DNA of 64,000 nt from Streptomyces sp. ISL-98 (GCF_018614055.1 NZ_JAGGPB010000002.1:1-64000), one strand, 5' to 3'. Positions 24,616 to 34,634 are shown, counted from the stretch's first letter. Numbers and translations: made by a program. Notes: generated by a model from the sequence alone, not told the origin.

Positions 24616-25884
24616 CTACCTTGACTGGCGCGTCCGTTTCTTGCGCCAGTCCCGCACAGCCACCCCGCTCCCGCCGGCCACGAACACCAGCAGCAGCCCC
24701 GTCCCCATCACATACATGGCGACCCGGCGCTCCTGCTCCGCCTCCGTCTCCCCCATCGTCACCGCCATGGGGATCACCTCACCGGCGCCCGCCTTCACCG
24801 GCGGGTCCTCCTTCGGCCGGGTGCCCGGGGTGGACTCGTCCGACAGGGCCGCTACCGGGTCGACTACGCCCCAGCCCAGGTAGCGGTTCGGGCCGCGGCC
24901 CGGGCGGATGGCGGTTTCCTGGAGGCGGGTGGTGATTTGGGACGCCGTCCACGTTGGGTGCTTTTCCTTGAGTAGCGCCGCTACGCCCGCTACGTACGGG
25001 GCCGCGAAGCTTGTGCCGTCCGCCGTGCACTGGCCGCCCTGCGGGACCGTCGAGACCATGCCGACGCCGGGGGCAGCGATGTCTACGAATTTGCCCGCCT
25101 GCGAGAAGAAGGCTCGTTCGTCATTGCGGTCGGAGGCCGCTACCGCCAGGACTCCCGGGTACGAAGCCGGGTATGTGTTCTCGGACTTGCCGTCGGCGCC
25201 GTCGTTGCCGGAGGCCGCGACGATCAGGACGCCCTCGCTCACGGCCGCGGCCACCGTGTTCCGCAGCTTCGTGTTGTCCTGCTTCTTCGCGGTGTCCGAG
25301 GAGATGTTGATGATCTTGGCGCCCTTGGCGACCGCGTCGCTGATCGCGGCGGACATGGTGCCCGAGTCGCCCTGCTTGTCCTCCGCGCCGGTGTAGCGGA
25401 GCGAGAGGATCTTGGCCTTCGGGGCTATGCCCGCGAAGCCTGTGTCCTTGATCGCGCGCGCCGCGATGATGCCCGCGACCCTGGTGCCGTGGCCCTCGAC
25501 GTCCTCGGTGCCGTCCTTCGACTTGCCGACGTAGTCCTTGCCGCCGGGGGCCATCGCGCCGCGCAGCTGGTCGTTCGAGTCGTCGACGCCGGTGTCGATG
25601 ACAGCAACCGTCACGCCCTTGCCCGTCGCCTGCTCGCGCAGCTGGTCCAGGAGTACGCGCTGGAGTGACCACGGCGTGGACTTGATGATGTTGCCGCCGA
25701 AGACGCATTCGGAGCTGGAGGACAGCCCGAATTCGGGTTCGGGGCGATTGGGTGGTGCCGGAGCGGCCAGTGCCGTAGGGGCGCAGGCGAGGCAGACGCC
25801 TGTGACCGCGAGTACGCCAAAGACCCGCTGCAGTGCGCGGGTTCCACTCGTGCGCGTACGCGGACGGGGTGTCAGGACCCCCAT
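24616..25884 (-). CDS. mycP: Mycosin (T7SS subtilisin-like serine protease), first copy
   Basis: 422 aa from ATG 25884, which has a GGGGAG site eight bases upstream; an ATG 11 codons earlier lacks one. Signal peptide at about residues 17-41 (VFGVLAVTGVCLACAPTALA). Catalytic residues D97 (VAVIDTGVD), H132 (GHGTRVAG) and S292 (GTSFAAPYVAG) are all in canonical contexts. A C-terminal transmembrane helix (VMGTGLLLVFVAGGSGVAV) and a basic tail complete the mycosin plan. It lies directly after the two WXG100 genes. Of the two mycosins this one has the textbook active site and is the likelier structural component of the secretion complex. Confidence 0.93.
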   Translation of the reverse strand: MGVLTPRPRTRTSGTRALQRVFGVLAVTGVCLACAPTALAAPAPPNRPEPEFGLSSSSECVFGGNIIKSTPWSLQRVLLDQLREQATGKGVTVAVIDTGVDDSNDQLRGAMAPGGKDYVGKSKDGTEDVEGHGTRVAGIIAARAIKDTGFAGIAPKAKILSLRYTGAEDKQGDSGTMSAAISDAVAKGAKIINISSDTAKKQDNTKLRNTVAAAVSEGVLIVAASGNDGADGKSENTYPASYPGVLAVAASDRNDERAFFSQAGKFVDIAAPGVGMVSTVPQGGQCTADGTSFAAPYVAGVAALLKEKHPTWTASQITTRLQETAIRPGRGPNRYLGWGVVDPVAALSDESTPGTRPKEDPPVKAGAGEVIPMAVTMGETEAEQERRVAMYVMGTGLLLVFVAGGSGVAVRDWRKKRTRQSR

Positions 25885-26027
25885 GTTCAGGCTCCCCAGG
25901 GCTTTTCTTGCTTCCATCGGAATCGAAGCTGTGTGTCAAGCAAAAGTGTGCGGTCCACAGAAGTGGGTCGGCCCAGCGGACGCCTTGGCGTCGGCCGGGC
26001 CGTCCCACTTCGTCCTACCTGGGCGGA

Positions 26028-26312
26028 TTAGCCCCAGGTGTTGGCGTTGCTCTTCTCCGTGGCCTCGTAGTTCTCGGCCGAGTTCTGCAGCGCCGTGGCA
26101 ATCTTCATCAGCGTCTGGTGCAGGTCGGCGGCAGTCTTGTCCCAGTCGCGCTGCTTGCGCTGGTAACCCTCCTGCGCCGCACCTTCCCAGGTGGTGGCTA
26201 CGCGCTTGACCGCGGTCTCGAGGTCGTCCAGCTGCTGCTTGATGCGGCCGGCGGTGCTGCGCACGTCCGTGGACGCGTTGGTGATGGTGGCGTAATTGAC
26301 GAGAATCGACAT
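26028..26312 (-). CDS. esxA: WXG100 protein (EsxA-like)
   Basis: 94 aa. A helical hairpin with the W-x-G turn in VATTWEGAAQEGYQRK and the conserved YxxxD/E-like C-terminal segment (ENYEATEKSNANTWG). It has no signal peptide, and the family is exported as a folded heterodimer. It lies 76 bases downstream of the other WXG100 gene, forming the esxBA-type pair central to every ESX locus. The A/B naming follows gene order (second gene) and is not certain. Confidence 0.88.
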   Translation of the reverse strand: MSILVNYATITNASTDVRSTAGRIKQQLDDLETAVKRVATTWEGAAQEGYQRKQRDWDKTAADLHQTLMKIATALQNSAENYEATEKSNANTWG

Positions 26313-26388
26313 CGTCGCTCCCTTTCAGGAAGAGGTTCGGAAAGACTGGGGAGAGCCCGGCCGGCGAGCCGGGCTCAGAGCGGCTTGC

Positions 26389-26700
26389 TCAGCCGAAGTC
26401 AGACATGATCTTGCTGACTTCAGCGTTCTGCTGCTCTTCCGACGCGGTGTAGTTGCTCCGCGTGGAGTCCACGGCTTCCTTGATGTCGGCGAGGATGTCG
26501 CTCATCCTCTTCGCATCCTGGTTCCACCGCTCCTGGAGCTGGTGGTAGGACTTGGCCGCCTGGCCCTGCCAGCCGCCCGCGACCTGCTCGATAACTCCGG
26601 TGAGGCGGCGGATCTCCCCCTGGATCTGACCATTCGCCGTGGTGATGTCGCCCGAGAGCTTGGTCAGATCATCTTCTGTTACCCGAAACTGGCCGGCCAT
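26389..26700 (-). CDS. esxB: WXG100 protein (EsxB-like)
   Basis: 103 aa. The W-x-G turn is in VAGGWQGQAAKSYHQLQERW. The N-terminal helix is VTEDDLTKLSGDITTANGQIQ and the C-terminal end TASEEQQNAEVSKIMSDFG includes the polar tail expected of the subunit read by the EccC ATPase. The ATG follows a GGGAAGGG site. It is the first gene of the esxBA-type pair, 205 bases after eccB, a gap large enough for its own promoter. The A/B naming rests on order only. Confidence 0.88.
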   Translation of the reverse strand: MAGQFRVTEDDLTKLSGDITTANGQIQGEIRRLTGVIEQVAGGWQGQAAKSYHQLQERWNQDAKRMSDILADIKEAVDSTRSNYTASEEQQNAEVSKIMSDFG

Positions 26701-26905
26701 GGTGACCCTTCCCCCATGTCGTCGATGGTCCGGAAAGCCTGTGCCACTCCCCGGATATGCGTCACATCAATGATCGCTGCAAACACTCTATCGTCCGTCC
26801 GTCACACAATCGCTTGTGGCGGCCATCAGTTACAGACTTCACACACATGCGCGACGGCCCTGTGATCGAATACACCAAGTCGCGCCGCGACCAGGAGCGT
26901 TGGAC

Positions 26906-28495
26906 TCACTGGCTCTGCGGCTGCGCCGCGCTGCCGGTGTCCAGCATCGGCCCCTTCGGGATGAACTTCGCCCATGTCTGCGGGACGATCGCGGGGTTGG
27001 CGACCTTCTCGTATCCCAGGCGCGTGCGGGCCTTGTCCGTCTCGCTCGGCTCGCCGCCCTGCGATGAGCTCTGCGACGAGCCCTTGCCGGTCTTGTCCGC
27101 CGCGCTGTCGTTGCCCGCCGGCAGCGAGTAGCGCAGGCCCGTGTCCGTCAGCAGGTACGTCGCCCCGCCGCCCCCCGCCGCGCCCGTGACCTCCTGGAAG
27201 AGGAGACCCGAGCCGGAAGAGACGTACGCGCTCAGCGAGTCGGCGATGACCTTCTTGGGGTACGTGGTCCCGGCCCAGGCGGCGAGCTTCGGCTTCTTGT
27301 CCGCGCCGATCGTGCCGCTGTAGACGCTGCACGAGGTGGTGTTGACCGAGCCGTTCGCCGTGGAGGCTGAGTTGGCCTGCTGCGGGACCGTCTGCGGCCA
27401 GCCCTTGTCGTCGTAGAACTTGTTTGCCGGGCCGCCGTTGGCCTCGATGATGTCCGACGTGTCGGCCTTGATGTAGGCGATGTCGTCGTTTCCGTACGCC
27501 TGGTCGGCCGACGGCGAGCTCTTGATCAGTTCGGCCACGAATGGCGTGACCCGGGCGACCTCGTCCTTCAGTACGACGTAGTACTGATCACCCTGGGCAT
27601 CCGGCGCCTTGAGCACCTGGCCGACCGTCCCCGCCTCCGCGGGAAGCCCTTCGACCCCGGTCGCCTGCCCAATGGACGGCACCGTCGGGAACGTGATGAC
27701 GCCGCCCTCGTTCAAGGTCTGCAGCCACTCCGTGCTCACCGGCTGCGGAACAAGCCCCGTGCCGATGACGGCCGCGCGCAGCTGCTCCATCTCCGTAACG
27801 TCAAGACCCGAAGTGCCGCCCAGCCAGAAGCGGTTGCCCTTGCCGTCGACCAGGTATTCCAGCTTGGTCTTGGTGTCGACGACGTACAGCGCCTCGCGCT
27901 CGTCGACCTTCCCCTTGTTCTCGACCGACTTCGCGTCCTCGCCGTCGAGTACGAAGACGGCGCGGTCGATGGAGGTGCCCGAGCCGGGAGCCGGCTGTTC
28001 GCAGACCGCCCACGCCTTCGCCTTCTCGGCGTCTTCCTTGGAAGGCAACCGGTCAGGGGCGTAGGGGATCCCGATCGTCGCGCCGTGCCGGATGCCGCTC
28101 TTGTCGATCTCCTTGGCCGGGACCTCGATGACACTGCCCTTGCCCTTGTCGAGCAGGAGCCTCGCGGAGGTGTAGTTGAGGACCGGGTGGAGCACCCGGT
28201 CCACTTTGTTGTCATCCGGGTCCGGATCGAGAACCACGTAGCGCGTCGTGGAATCGCTGTCGACGATGATGTATTCGCCCGGTGTGTCCCAGCCCTTGGG
28301 CGCCGAGGGCTTGATCACACCCCAGGCGATGAAGCCCACCACCAGCACAACACCCACCGCCAAGCTGGGCATTACCGTACGAACCGGGCGCGGAGCACCT
28401 TCGTCCGAGCCCCCTGGCGATGGTGCCAAAAACGCTGCGACGGTGCGCTTGCGAGCGAACGTGTAGGCGGCGAGCTCATCCCGACGCTTTGCCAT
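26906..28495 (-). CDS. eccB: Type VII secretion protein EccB
   Basis: 529 aa. The N-terminus MAKRRDELAAYTFARKRTVAAFL is the family signature. One transmembrane helix follows at about residues 43-62 (VMPSLAVGVVLVVGFIAWGVI), then a large extracytoplasmic domain of repeated folds (YIIVDSDSTTRYVVLDP, LEYLVDGKGNRFWLGG, ATYLLTDTGLRYSLP), with a cysteine pair (AVCEQP and TSCSVYSG) and a Ser/Gln-rich insertion. It is a core component of the ESX membrane complex. It is first of the leftward string and divergent from eccE across 290 bases, which should hold promoters for both arms. Confidence 0.95.
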   Translation of the reverse strand: MAKRRDELAAYTFARKRTVAAFLAPSPGGSDEGAPRPVRTVMPSLAVGVVLVVGFIAWGVIKPSAPKGWDTPGEYIIVDSDSTTRYVVLDPDPDDNKVDRVLHPVLNYTSARLLLDKGKGSVIEVPAKEIDKSGIRHGATIGIPYAPDRLPSKEDAEKAKAWAVCEQPAPGSGTSIDRAVFVLDGEDAKSVENKGKVDEREALYVVDTKTKLEYLVDGKGNRFWLGGTSGLDVTEMEQLRAAVIGTGLVPQPVSTEWLQTLNEGGVITFPTVPSIGQATGVEGLPAEAGTVGQVLKAPDAQGDQYYVVLKDEVARVTPFVAELIKSSPSADQAYGNDDIAYIKADTSDIIEANGGPANKFYDDKGWPQTVPQQANSASTANGSVNTTSCSVYSGTIGADKKPKLAAWAGTTYPKKVIADSLSAYVSSGSGLLFQEVTGAAGGGGATYLLTDTGLRYSLPAGNDSAADKTGKGSSQSSSQGGEPSETDKARTRLGYEKVANPAIVPQTWAKFIPKGPMLDTGSAAQPQSQ

Positions 28496-28786
28496 GGTCC
28501 TGGCTCTCCCGTTTTGTCGTACTCAGTCGTACTCAAAGGCTGCTTCAGCCCGAACAGGGCACCCACTATGCACTGCGCCACCCGACGTCGATCAACCAGG
28601 TACGGGTCCCCGCCGCATCTTCACAGGCCCTGCCATGTTCGTAGCCCTGCACCTGTGTCGCCCCAGGTTCATCAGCGGGTACCGTGACCACTCGCACAAC
28701 TGTTGTGGGCAATCGGAGCCCCTGGCCCCGTCGCTGAGATCTGTATCGACGATCTCCACCGGCGACGGCGCCACTTCGCGAAAGGG

Positions 28787-30133
28787 ATGTCCCGGGGGAT
28801 GACCAGCGCTACGAGCACTCGGCGCGGACGCCGCGCAGCGGCACAGCAGCAACCGGGCCGTCGCCGCAGACCCGCGCAGGCCCCGGCGGCTCCCGCGGCC
28901 ACCGCCTCCGCGGCGCCGCGTACGCTGCCCAGCCCCGGCGGCATGGGCCCGCTGCGGCTGCAGCAGCTCATCCTGGTGGAGCTCGCGGCCGCCATCATGC
29001 TGGCCGCGTGGGTCACCGACCGTCGCTGGCTGCTCGCACCCGCCGGCGCCGTGGCCGCGCTGCTGCTGCTCCTGGCGATCCTGCGCCGCCACCACCGGCC
29101 GTTGCCCGAGTGGTACGAAACGACGCGCGCTCTCAAGCGCCGCCGCCGCGAGGCCAAGTTGCCCGTTCCACCGGGTACGGATCCGATGCTGGCACCCACG
29201 GTGGAGTGCGACCCCGCTTTGCGGACGTACAGCTTCGTGTCCCGTGACGACCGTTCGATCGGCATGATCGGCGACGGGTCGTTCCTGACCGCGGTGCTCT
29301 TCGTGCAGCCGGGCGACGAGCCGCTGCGCCCCGGCTTCGCCGGGCGGCAACTCCCGCTCCAGCTGGTCCGGGACGCCCTCGAGGTCGACGGCATACGGCT
29401 CGCCTCCGCGCAGGTGGTGCAGCACACCCAGCCGGCGCCCGCGCCGCATCTGCCCCAGCAGTCCGTCGCCGCACGGTCGTACGGGCCTCTCCAGGCCCAG
29501 GCCGGGTCTCCCGCGCTGCGGCTCACCTGGGTCGCCCTCAAGCTCGACCCCGAGCTGTGCCCGGAGGCGGTGGAGGCGCGCGGCGACGGCGTCCCCGGCG
29601 CCCAGCGCGCGCTGCTGCGGGTGGCGGACCAGCTGGCGAGCCGGCTGGCCGGAGCGGGCTTCGAGGCGACCATCCTGGACGAGAACGAGCTCGTACAGGC
29701 GCTCGCGACGTCGAGCTGCCTCAACCCCCGGGCCAATGCGCAGCAGCGCGGTCAGGAGGGGCGGCCGACTCAGCGGCGTACGGTCGAGTCGGTACGGAGC
29801 TGGCGCGTCGACGACCGGTGGCACTCCACGTACTGGATCTCCCGCTGGCCGCAGTTGGGCGACGGCGGTGTCGCACTGCCGCAGATGGTCACGCAGTTCA
29901 CCTCGCTGCCCGTGCTCGCGACGACGTTCAGCATGACCCTGAGCAAGGCAGGCAACCGGGGCATCTCGGTCGCCGGGCATCTGCGCATCACCGGCCGTGG
30001 CGAGAACGAACTCGGCCAGGTCCGCCGGGAGTTGGAGCGTGCCGCCGGCGCGTCCAAGGTCGGCCTCGTGCGCCTCGACCGCGAACAGGTCCCCGGAGCT
30101 CTCGCCACCCTGCCTCTCGGAGGTACGTACTGA
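28787..30133 (+). CDS. eccE: Type VII secretion protein EccE
   Basis: About 448 aa; the start is ATG 28787 or ATG 28799, which cannot be separated by ribosome-binding sites. A basic Ala/Arg/Gln-rich N-terminus is followed by two transmembrane helices (LILVELAAAIMLAAWVT and LLAPAGAVAALLLLLAIL). A soluble domain then carries YSFVSRDDRSIGMIGDG, PLQLVRDALEVDGI, LRLTWVALKLDPELCPEAV, SWRVDDRWHSTYWISRWP and VAGHLRITG. This is the actinobacterial EccE plan, the outer-edge subunit of the ESX membrane complex. The stop overlaps the next ATG (TGATG). Confidence 0.9.
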   Translation: MSRGMTSATSTRRGRRAAAQQQPGRRRRPAQAPAAPAATASAAPRTLPSPGGMGPLRLQQLILVELAAAIMLAAWVTDRRWLLAPAGAVAALLLLLAILRRHHRPLPEWYETTRALKRRRREAKLPVPPGTDPMLAPTVECDPALRTYSFVSRDDRSIGMIGDGSFLTAVLFVQPGDEPLRPGFAGRQLPLQLVRDALEVDGIRLASAQVVQHTQPAPAPHLPQQSVAARSYGPLQAQAGSPALRLTWVALKLDPELCPEAVEARGDGVPGAQRALLRVADQLASRLAGAGFEATILDENELVQALATSSCLNPRANAQQRGQEGRPTQRRTVESVRSWRVDDRWHSTYWISRWPQLGDGGVALPQMVTQFTSLPVLATTFSMTLSKAGNRGISVAGHLRITGRGENELGQVRRELERAAGASKVGLVRLDREQVPGALATLPLGGTY

Positions 30134-30972
30134 TGTCTTACCCCACGCCGACCATGAACCCGGGGCAGCGGCAGGAACCCACCCGCACGCCCGCGCACGT
30201 GGCCTCGCCCACCGACACGGGCCTGATCCCGATCATCCAGCAGCCCGAAGCGCGCCAGCAGCAACGGCGCATCTTCAGCCCGGGGTTCGGGCTGCGCGGA
30301 CCGCGCCGTAACCGTCATGTCGTCACCGCCGAGGAAATCGCGGCGATCAGCATGCCCATCGGCGACGACGGCGTGATCATCGGCATCGACACGGAGTCCC
30401 AGCCGGCGGTGCTCGGCCTGGCCCGTCCGACGCCCTTCGACGTCGTACTCGTGGGCGGTCTGTGGATGGCCCAGGTGCTCGCGCTGCGCGCCGCCGCGAC
30501 CGGTGCGCGCGTGGGCGTCGAAACGGGACGTCCGCAGGCCTGGCAGCAGCTCGCCCAGGCGGCGGGCGGCGGCCAGCCGTGCATGACGGTCTACCCGGTG
30601 GGGCGGGTGCCCGCGCAGGGACCGTCGGTTTCCAGCCCCGTTGTGCTGATCCGCGACTGTGGCGTACGTCCGCCTCGTGGGCGTGTGACGTCGCTGCCGT
30701 GGCAGGCCGTGGTGACCGTGCTTCCGTTCGTCAGCGAACACGCGCCGCGCTGGCTGGCGCAGGCGCAGTTGGTCGGAATCCAGCAGATTTCGCCTCAGGA
30801 GACCGAGGTCGTACGGGAGATCCTCGGCATCCCGGCCGAGCATCTCCAGATGCTGCCGACGCTTTCCGACAACGTCGCACTGTGGTGCACTCGTAAGCAC
30901 CGCAAGTACGTCATGACCGATCCCACGGACGCGGAGACGGGCCTGCTCGGCATGGCCCGCCGCGTGGACTGA
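30133..30972 (+). CDS. Conserved T7SS-associated cytosolic protein
   Basis: 279 aa, translationally coupled to eccE. After a Pro/Gln-rich N-terminus come AEEIAAISMPIGDDGVIIGID, PFDVVLVGGLWMAQVLALRAAATGARVGVETG and VVLIRDCGVRPPRGRVTSLPWQAV, alternating strands and helices as in a Rossmann-like domain but with no complete P-loop. The C-terminus has EVVREILGIPAEHLQMLPTL. There are no membrane segments. Its fixed position between eccE and the MinD-like ATPase argues for a T7SS role, perhaps linking the two. The family name is not known to me. Confidence 0.65.
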   Translation: MSYPTPTMNPGQRQEPTRTPAHVASPTDTGLIPIIQQPEARQQQRRIFSPGFGLRGPRRNRHVVTAEEIAAISMPIGDDGVIIGIDTESQPAVLGLARPTPFDVVLVGGLWMAQVLALRAAATGARVGVETGRPQAWQQLAQAAGGGQPCMTVYPVGRVPAQGPSVSSPVVLIRDCGVRPPRGRVTSLPWQAVVTVLPFVSEHAPRWLAQAQLVGIQQISPQETEVVREILGIPAEHLQMLPTLSDNVALWCTRKHRKYVMTDPTDAETGLLGMARRVD

Positions 30973-31233
30973 GCGTCGTCGACTGGGCGTCGGCCGCGGG
31001 GGCGGCCGGGGGTTGGTCGGCGGTCTGCCAGGGGCAGCGCCGGCGCCGGCCGGGCGCAGTCGCCGGAGGGGCAGTGAAGTGGGTCCGCACGCAAGGGCGC
31101 TTTTCCGTACCGCGCTGCTAAAGCTTAGGCTTCTGGTGATGCGGTGAACGTCGCAGCCGCGTAGGACGCGCCACCCCATCCGCCCGACCGCGACGACGCA
31201 TTCAGCAGCAGTGGCTGACCAGGAGGCAAAGCA

Positions 31234-34203
31234 GTGAACAGGGATCGGTCCGAGTACCACGGCGACGGCCAGTCCTCGGACGGGGACGACCGCGAGCTGG
31301 ATCTCACCGGCGAGTTCGAAATCGTCTACGAGCCTCCTGCCTGGTACGACCAGAGCACGCGGGGTGGCTCCGCGCAGGGCGGGCAGCGGGACGCCGGGCA
31401 GGCGTCTCCGCCGCCGCCGACCGGTCCACCGCTGGGGCCGACGGGTGGTCCCGTTCATCAGGCGCCGTCCGCCCCTCAGGTCCCTTCCCAGGCGCAGCCG
31501 TACGCGCAGGGCGCACCGCAGCAGCCGGGTCCTGGCGCACCTGAGGCGAATCAGTACGGAACGGGTGGCTATGGGTTCCCTCAGCAGGTGACGCCTCAGC
31601 AGACCGATGGATACGGCTCCCCGCAGCAGGCGGCGCCGGGTGGTTACGGGTACCCCCAGCAGCAGCCCGCCCCGGCCGCACCGCAGTACGTCGCACCGCA
31701 GCAGCCCGCGCCGGGTACGCCGCAGCCGGGCCAGGACACTTCGGGCGGTTACGGGTATCCGCAGCAGCCGGCCCCGTCCGCGCCGCAGCAGCCCGCGCCG
31801 GGTACGCCGCAACCGGGCCAGGACACCTCGGGCGGTTACGGGTACCCGCAGCAGCCGGCCCCGGCCCAGCCGCAAGCGGTCACGCCGCCTGCGCCGGCCC
31901 CCGGCTTCCCCGTGCTGCGTCCGGTCGAGGACGACGCACAGAGCAACACGCCCCAGGCCGAGGCCCCGGCGGCGAACGTGCCCGAACAGCAGGCCCCCGC
32001 ACAGCAGATCCCCGAGCAGCAGATCTCCGAGCCGAATTACGCCGCCGCCGATGCCGAAGCGGCAGCGCTGTTCGGCGACGACGACGATGCCGATGAGCCT
32101 GAGCAGCAGCAGGAGCACGGCGACGTGGCGGAGTCGGGTGACTCCGAGGCCGTGTCCGGCGCCGAAGGTGATGCCAACTCCGGCTCCGCGACGGATGCCG
32201 GTGCCGATGGCGAGGCCGAGCCCGAGACCGATTCGGCAGCGGCGGCAGCATCAGCGGCGCCCGCCGCAGCCGAGCCCGCACCGGAGTCCGGTGCCCAGCC
32301 CGCAGCGCAGGTTCCGCCGCAGGCTCCCGCGCCGCAGGCCGTCGCGCCTCACGCAGACCCGTCCGTGCAGGCACCGCAGGAGCTCCCCCCGCTGCCGCAG
32401 GGCTACCAGCCCGCACAGCAGCCCGTTCAGGGTGCACCGCAGCAGGCGGCGCAGCCGGACCAGCAGGCCGCCGCCGCAGCGGCAGCCCAGGCCGCCGGTT
32501 ACGGCTACCCCCAGCCCGCTGCCCAGCAGCCGATGCCGCAGCCGCAGTACCAGACGCCCCCGCAGGGCACGTTCGGCGCGGCTCAGCCTCTGCCCCAGGC
32601 GCAGCAGCAGCCCGCCCCGCAGCAGCACCCGGGGTACCCGGCGCAGGGGCAGCCCGCACCTGGCTACCCGCAGCCGAACCAGCAGCAGGCGCCGCAGGCC
32701 GGACAACCGCAGCCCCAGCAGCAGCCCGGCCAGCAGCAGGCGCAGGCGCCCGTACAGCAGCAGCCCGTACAGCCGCAGCAGCCCCAGCCCGGCTACAACT
32801 ACCCGCCGCAGCAGGCCGGTTACGGCTACCCGCAGGCCGCGCAGCCCGCGCCCCCGCAGCAGCCCGTACAGCAGCAGCCGCAGCAGGGCCAGCAGCAACC
32901 GCAGGCCCAGCAACCGCAGGCCCAACAGCCGCAGTACCAGCAGCAGCCCCAGCAGCCGAACCCCGCGGCCCCGCCCGCCTACGGCTCCCAGGGCGGCTGG
33001 ACCGCCCCGACCGGACCGCAGGCCGGTGCCCCCCAGCAGCAGGCCGCGCCCGGGACCCCGCTCGGTTACAACGCCGCCGTCGAGCTTTCCTCCGACCGGC
33101 TGCTGCGCAACCAGCCCAAGGCCCGTAAGAACAACGCGGGTCCGTCCCGCTTCAAGCTCGGCGCCAAGAAGGAAGAGGAAGAGCGGCAGCGGAAGCTGGC
33201 TCTGATCCGTACGCCGGTGATGTCCTGCTACCGGATCGCCGTGATCAGCCTCAAGGGCGGCGTCGGCAAGACCACGACGACCATGTCGCTCGGCGCCACG
33301 CTCGCCTCCGAGCGCCAGGACAAGATCCTGGCGATCGACGCCAACCCGGACGCCGGCACCCTCGGCCGACGGGTGCGGCGCGAGACCGGTGCCACCATCC
33401 GCGACCTGGTGCAGGCGATCCCGCAGCTGAACAGCTACATGGACATCCGCCGCTTCACTTCGCAGGCGCCGTCCGGTCTTGAGATCATCGCCAACGACGT
33501 GGACCCCGCGGTCTCGACGACGTTCAACGACCAGGACTACCGCAGTGCGCTCGAAGTCCTGGGCAGGCAGTACCCGATCATCCTCACCGACTCGGGCACC
33601 GGACTGCTCTACAGCGCGATGCGCGGGGTCCTCGACCTCGCCGACCAGCTGATCATCATCTCGACCCCGTCCGTGGACGGTGCGAGCAGTGCGTCGACGA
33701 CGCTCGACTGGCTCTCCGCGAACGGTTTCGCCGACCTCGTCCAGCGATCGCTCACCGTGATCTCCGGGGTCCGCGAGACGGGCAAGATGATCAAGGTGGA
33801 CGACATCGTCGCGCACTTCGAGACCCGCTGCCGCGGCGTCGTCGTGGTGCCCTTCGACGAACACCTCGCGGCGGGCGCCGAGGTCGACCTCAACATGATG
33901 CGTCCCAAGACCCGCGAGGCGTACTTCCACATCGCGGCCCTCGTCGCCGAGGACATCGCCCGCACCCAGCAGGGCCAGGGCTTCGCCGCCCAGCAGCAGG
34001 CTCCGCAACAGCAGCCGCCGCAGGGGTACGCGCCTCAGCAGCACCCCGGCGCCGCGCCCCAGCCGGGACAGGGCTGGCAGCAGCAGGGCCAGCAGCAGCA
34101 GCCCCCGCAGGGTCAAGGCTGGCAGCAGCAGGCACCGCAGCAGCAGCCTCCGCAGGGCCAGGGCTGGCAGCAGCAACCGCCCGAGGGCTGGACGCAGCAG
34201 TAA
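31234..34203 (+). CDS. Large MinD/ParA-like ATPase with Q/P/G-rich N-terminus (EspI-like)
   Basis: 989 aa. GTG 31234 follows AGGAGG by seven bases. Residues 1-35 are acidic. About 600 residues of Gln/Pro/Ala/Gly/Tyr low-complexity sequence (repeats such as [10 protein letters not shown]) then lead to a ParA/MinD-type ATPase. Its deviant Walker A is [10 protein letters not shown] (K674 onward), with the strand [14 protein letters not shown] and [16 protein letters not shown] further Gln-rich tail of 70 residues ends the protein. Mycobacterial EspI and the MinD-like protein of the S. coelicolor esx locus share this plan. It lies on the eccE arm. It probably regulates or positions the secretion complex; the disordered region could mediate phase-type assembly (inference). 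Confidence 0.85.
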   Translation: MNRDRSEYHGDGQSSDGDDRELDLTGEFEIVYEPPAWYDQSTRGGSAQGGQRDAGQASPPPPTGPPLGPTGGPVHQAPSAPQVPSQAQPYAQGAPQQPGPGAPEANQYGTGGYGFPQQVTPQQTDGYGSPQQAAPGGYGYPQQQPAPAAPQYVAPQQPAPGTPQPGQDTSGGYGYPQQPAPSAPQQPAPGTPQPGQDTSGGYGYPQQPAPAQPQAVTPPAPAPGFPVLRPVEDDAQSNTPQAEAPAANVPEQQAPAQQIPEQQISEPNYAAADAEAAALFGDDDDADEPEQQQEHGDVAESGDSEAVSGAEGDANSGSATDAGADGEAEPETDSAAAAASAAPAAAEPAPESGAQPAAQVPPQAPAPQAVAPHADPSVQAPQELPPLPQGYQPAQQPVQGAPQQAAQPDQQAAAAAAAQAAGYGYPQPAAQQPMPQPQYQTPPQGTFGAAQPLPQAQQQPAPQQHPGYPAQGQPAPGYPQPNQQQAPQAGQPQPQQQPGQQQAQAPVQQQPVQPQQPQPGYNYPPQQAGYGYPQAAQPAPPQQPVQQQPQQGQQQPQAQQPQAQQPQYQQQPQQPNPAAPPAYGSQGGWTAPTGPQAGAPQQQAAPGTPLGYNAAVELSSDRLLRNQPKARKNNAGPSRFKLGAKKEEEERQRKLALIRTPVMSCYRIAVISLKGGVGKTTTTMSLGATLASERQDKILAIDANPDAGTLGRRVRRETGATIRDLVQAIPQLNSYMDIRRFTSQAPSGLEIIANDVDPAVSTTFNDQDYRSALEVLGRQYPIILTDSGTGLLYSAMRGVLDLADQLIIISTPSVDGASSASTTLDWLSANGFADLVQRSLTVISGVRETGKMIKVDDIVAHFETRCRGVVVVPFDEHLAAGAEVDLNMMRPKTREAYFHIAALVAEDIARTQQGQGFAAQQQAPQQQPPQGYAPQQHPGAAPQPGQGWQQQGQQQQPPQGQGWQQQAPQQQPPQGQGWQQQPPEGWTQQ

Positions 34204-34319
34204 CAGGTGAGCTGTCCCGTCTTCCCTCGTGCGAGTGAATGACTGCCCGCATGACTCTCGCCCTCTGTCCTAAGATGCCCGGAACGACGTCCGGCCGTTG
34301 CCGAAAGGGAGTTTGACTG

Positions 34320-34553
34320 ATGGGGAGCGCACAGGAGAAGGAAGAGCTGTACGCCCTCGACATCTCTGGCGTCGAGTGGCACAGCGCTCCTGGCACGAGC
34401 GAGAACGAGGAGCGGGTCGAGATCGCGTACCTGCCCGAAGGGGCCGTAGCGATGAGGTCGTCCGTGGACCCGGACACCGTCCTGCGGTACACCGAAGCCG
34501 AGTGGCGGGCGTTCGTACTCGGTGCGCGCGACGGTGAGTTCGATCTGACCTGA
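34320..34553 (+). CDS. DUF397-domain protein next to MinD-like gene
   Basis: 77 aa from ATG 34320. Family features are GVEWHSAPGTSENEERVEIAY, VAMRSSVDPDTVLRYTEAEW and RAFVLGARDGEFDL, somewhat longer than the average DUF397 protein. Unlike the copy at 18343 there is no XRE-DUF5753 gene beside it; it simply follows the MinD-like gene by 116 bases. The ribosome-binding site is AAAGGGAG. Strong hairpin 34568-34611 ends the transcript 15 bases later. Confidence 0.85.
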   Translation: MGSAQEKEELYALDISGVEWHSAPGTSENEERVEIAYLPEGAVAMRSSVDPDTVLRYTEAEWRAFVLGARDGEFDLT

Positions 34554-34567
34554 GCACTGGACAGACA

Positions 34568-34611
34568 GCACTGTGCCCCGCCGGATGAGAATCCGGCGGG
34601 GCACAGTGCTG
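34568..34611. terminator. Strong bidirectional hairpin terminator
   Basis: A 20-bp perfect stem (arms 34568-34587 and 34592-34611, core CTGTGCCCCGCCGGAT) with a GAGA loop. It lies between the convergent DUF397 gene and the membrane protein at 34635. It is followed by short TGTGCTG repeats (34609-34635) of no obvious function. Confidence 0.9.
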
Positions 34612-34634
34612 TGTGCTGTGTGCTGTGTGCTGCG

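Noticed and set aside
29770..32118. Long open frame on the minus strand (782 codons) across eccE and the MinD-like gene
   Set aside because: It is Arg/Leu/Gly-rich antisense of high-GC coding sequence, with no domain or ribosome-binding site.
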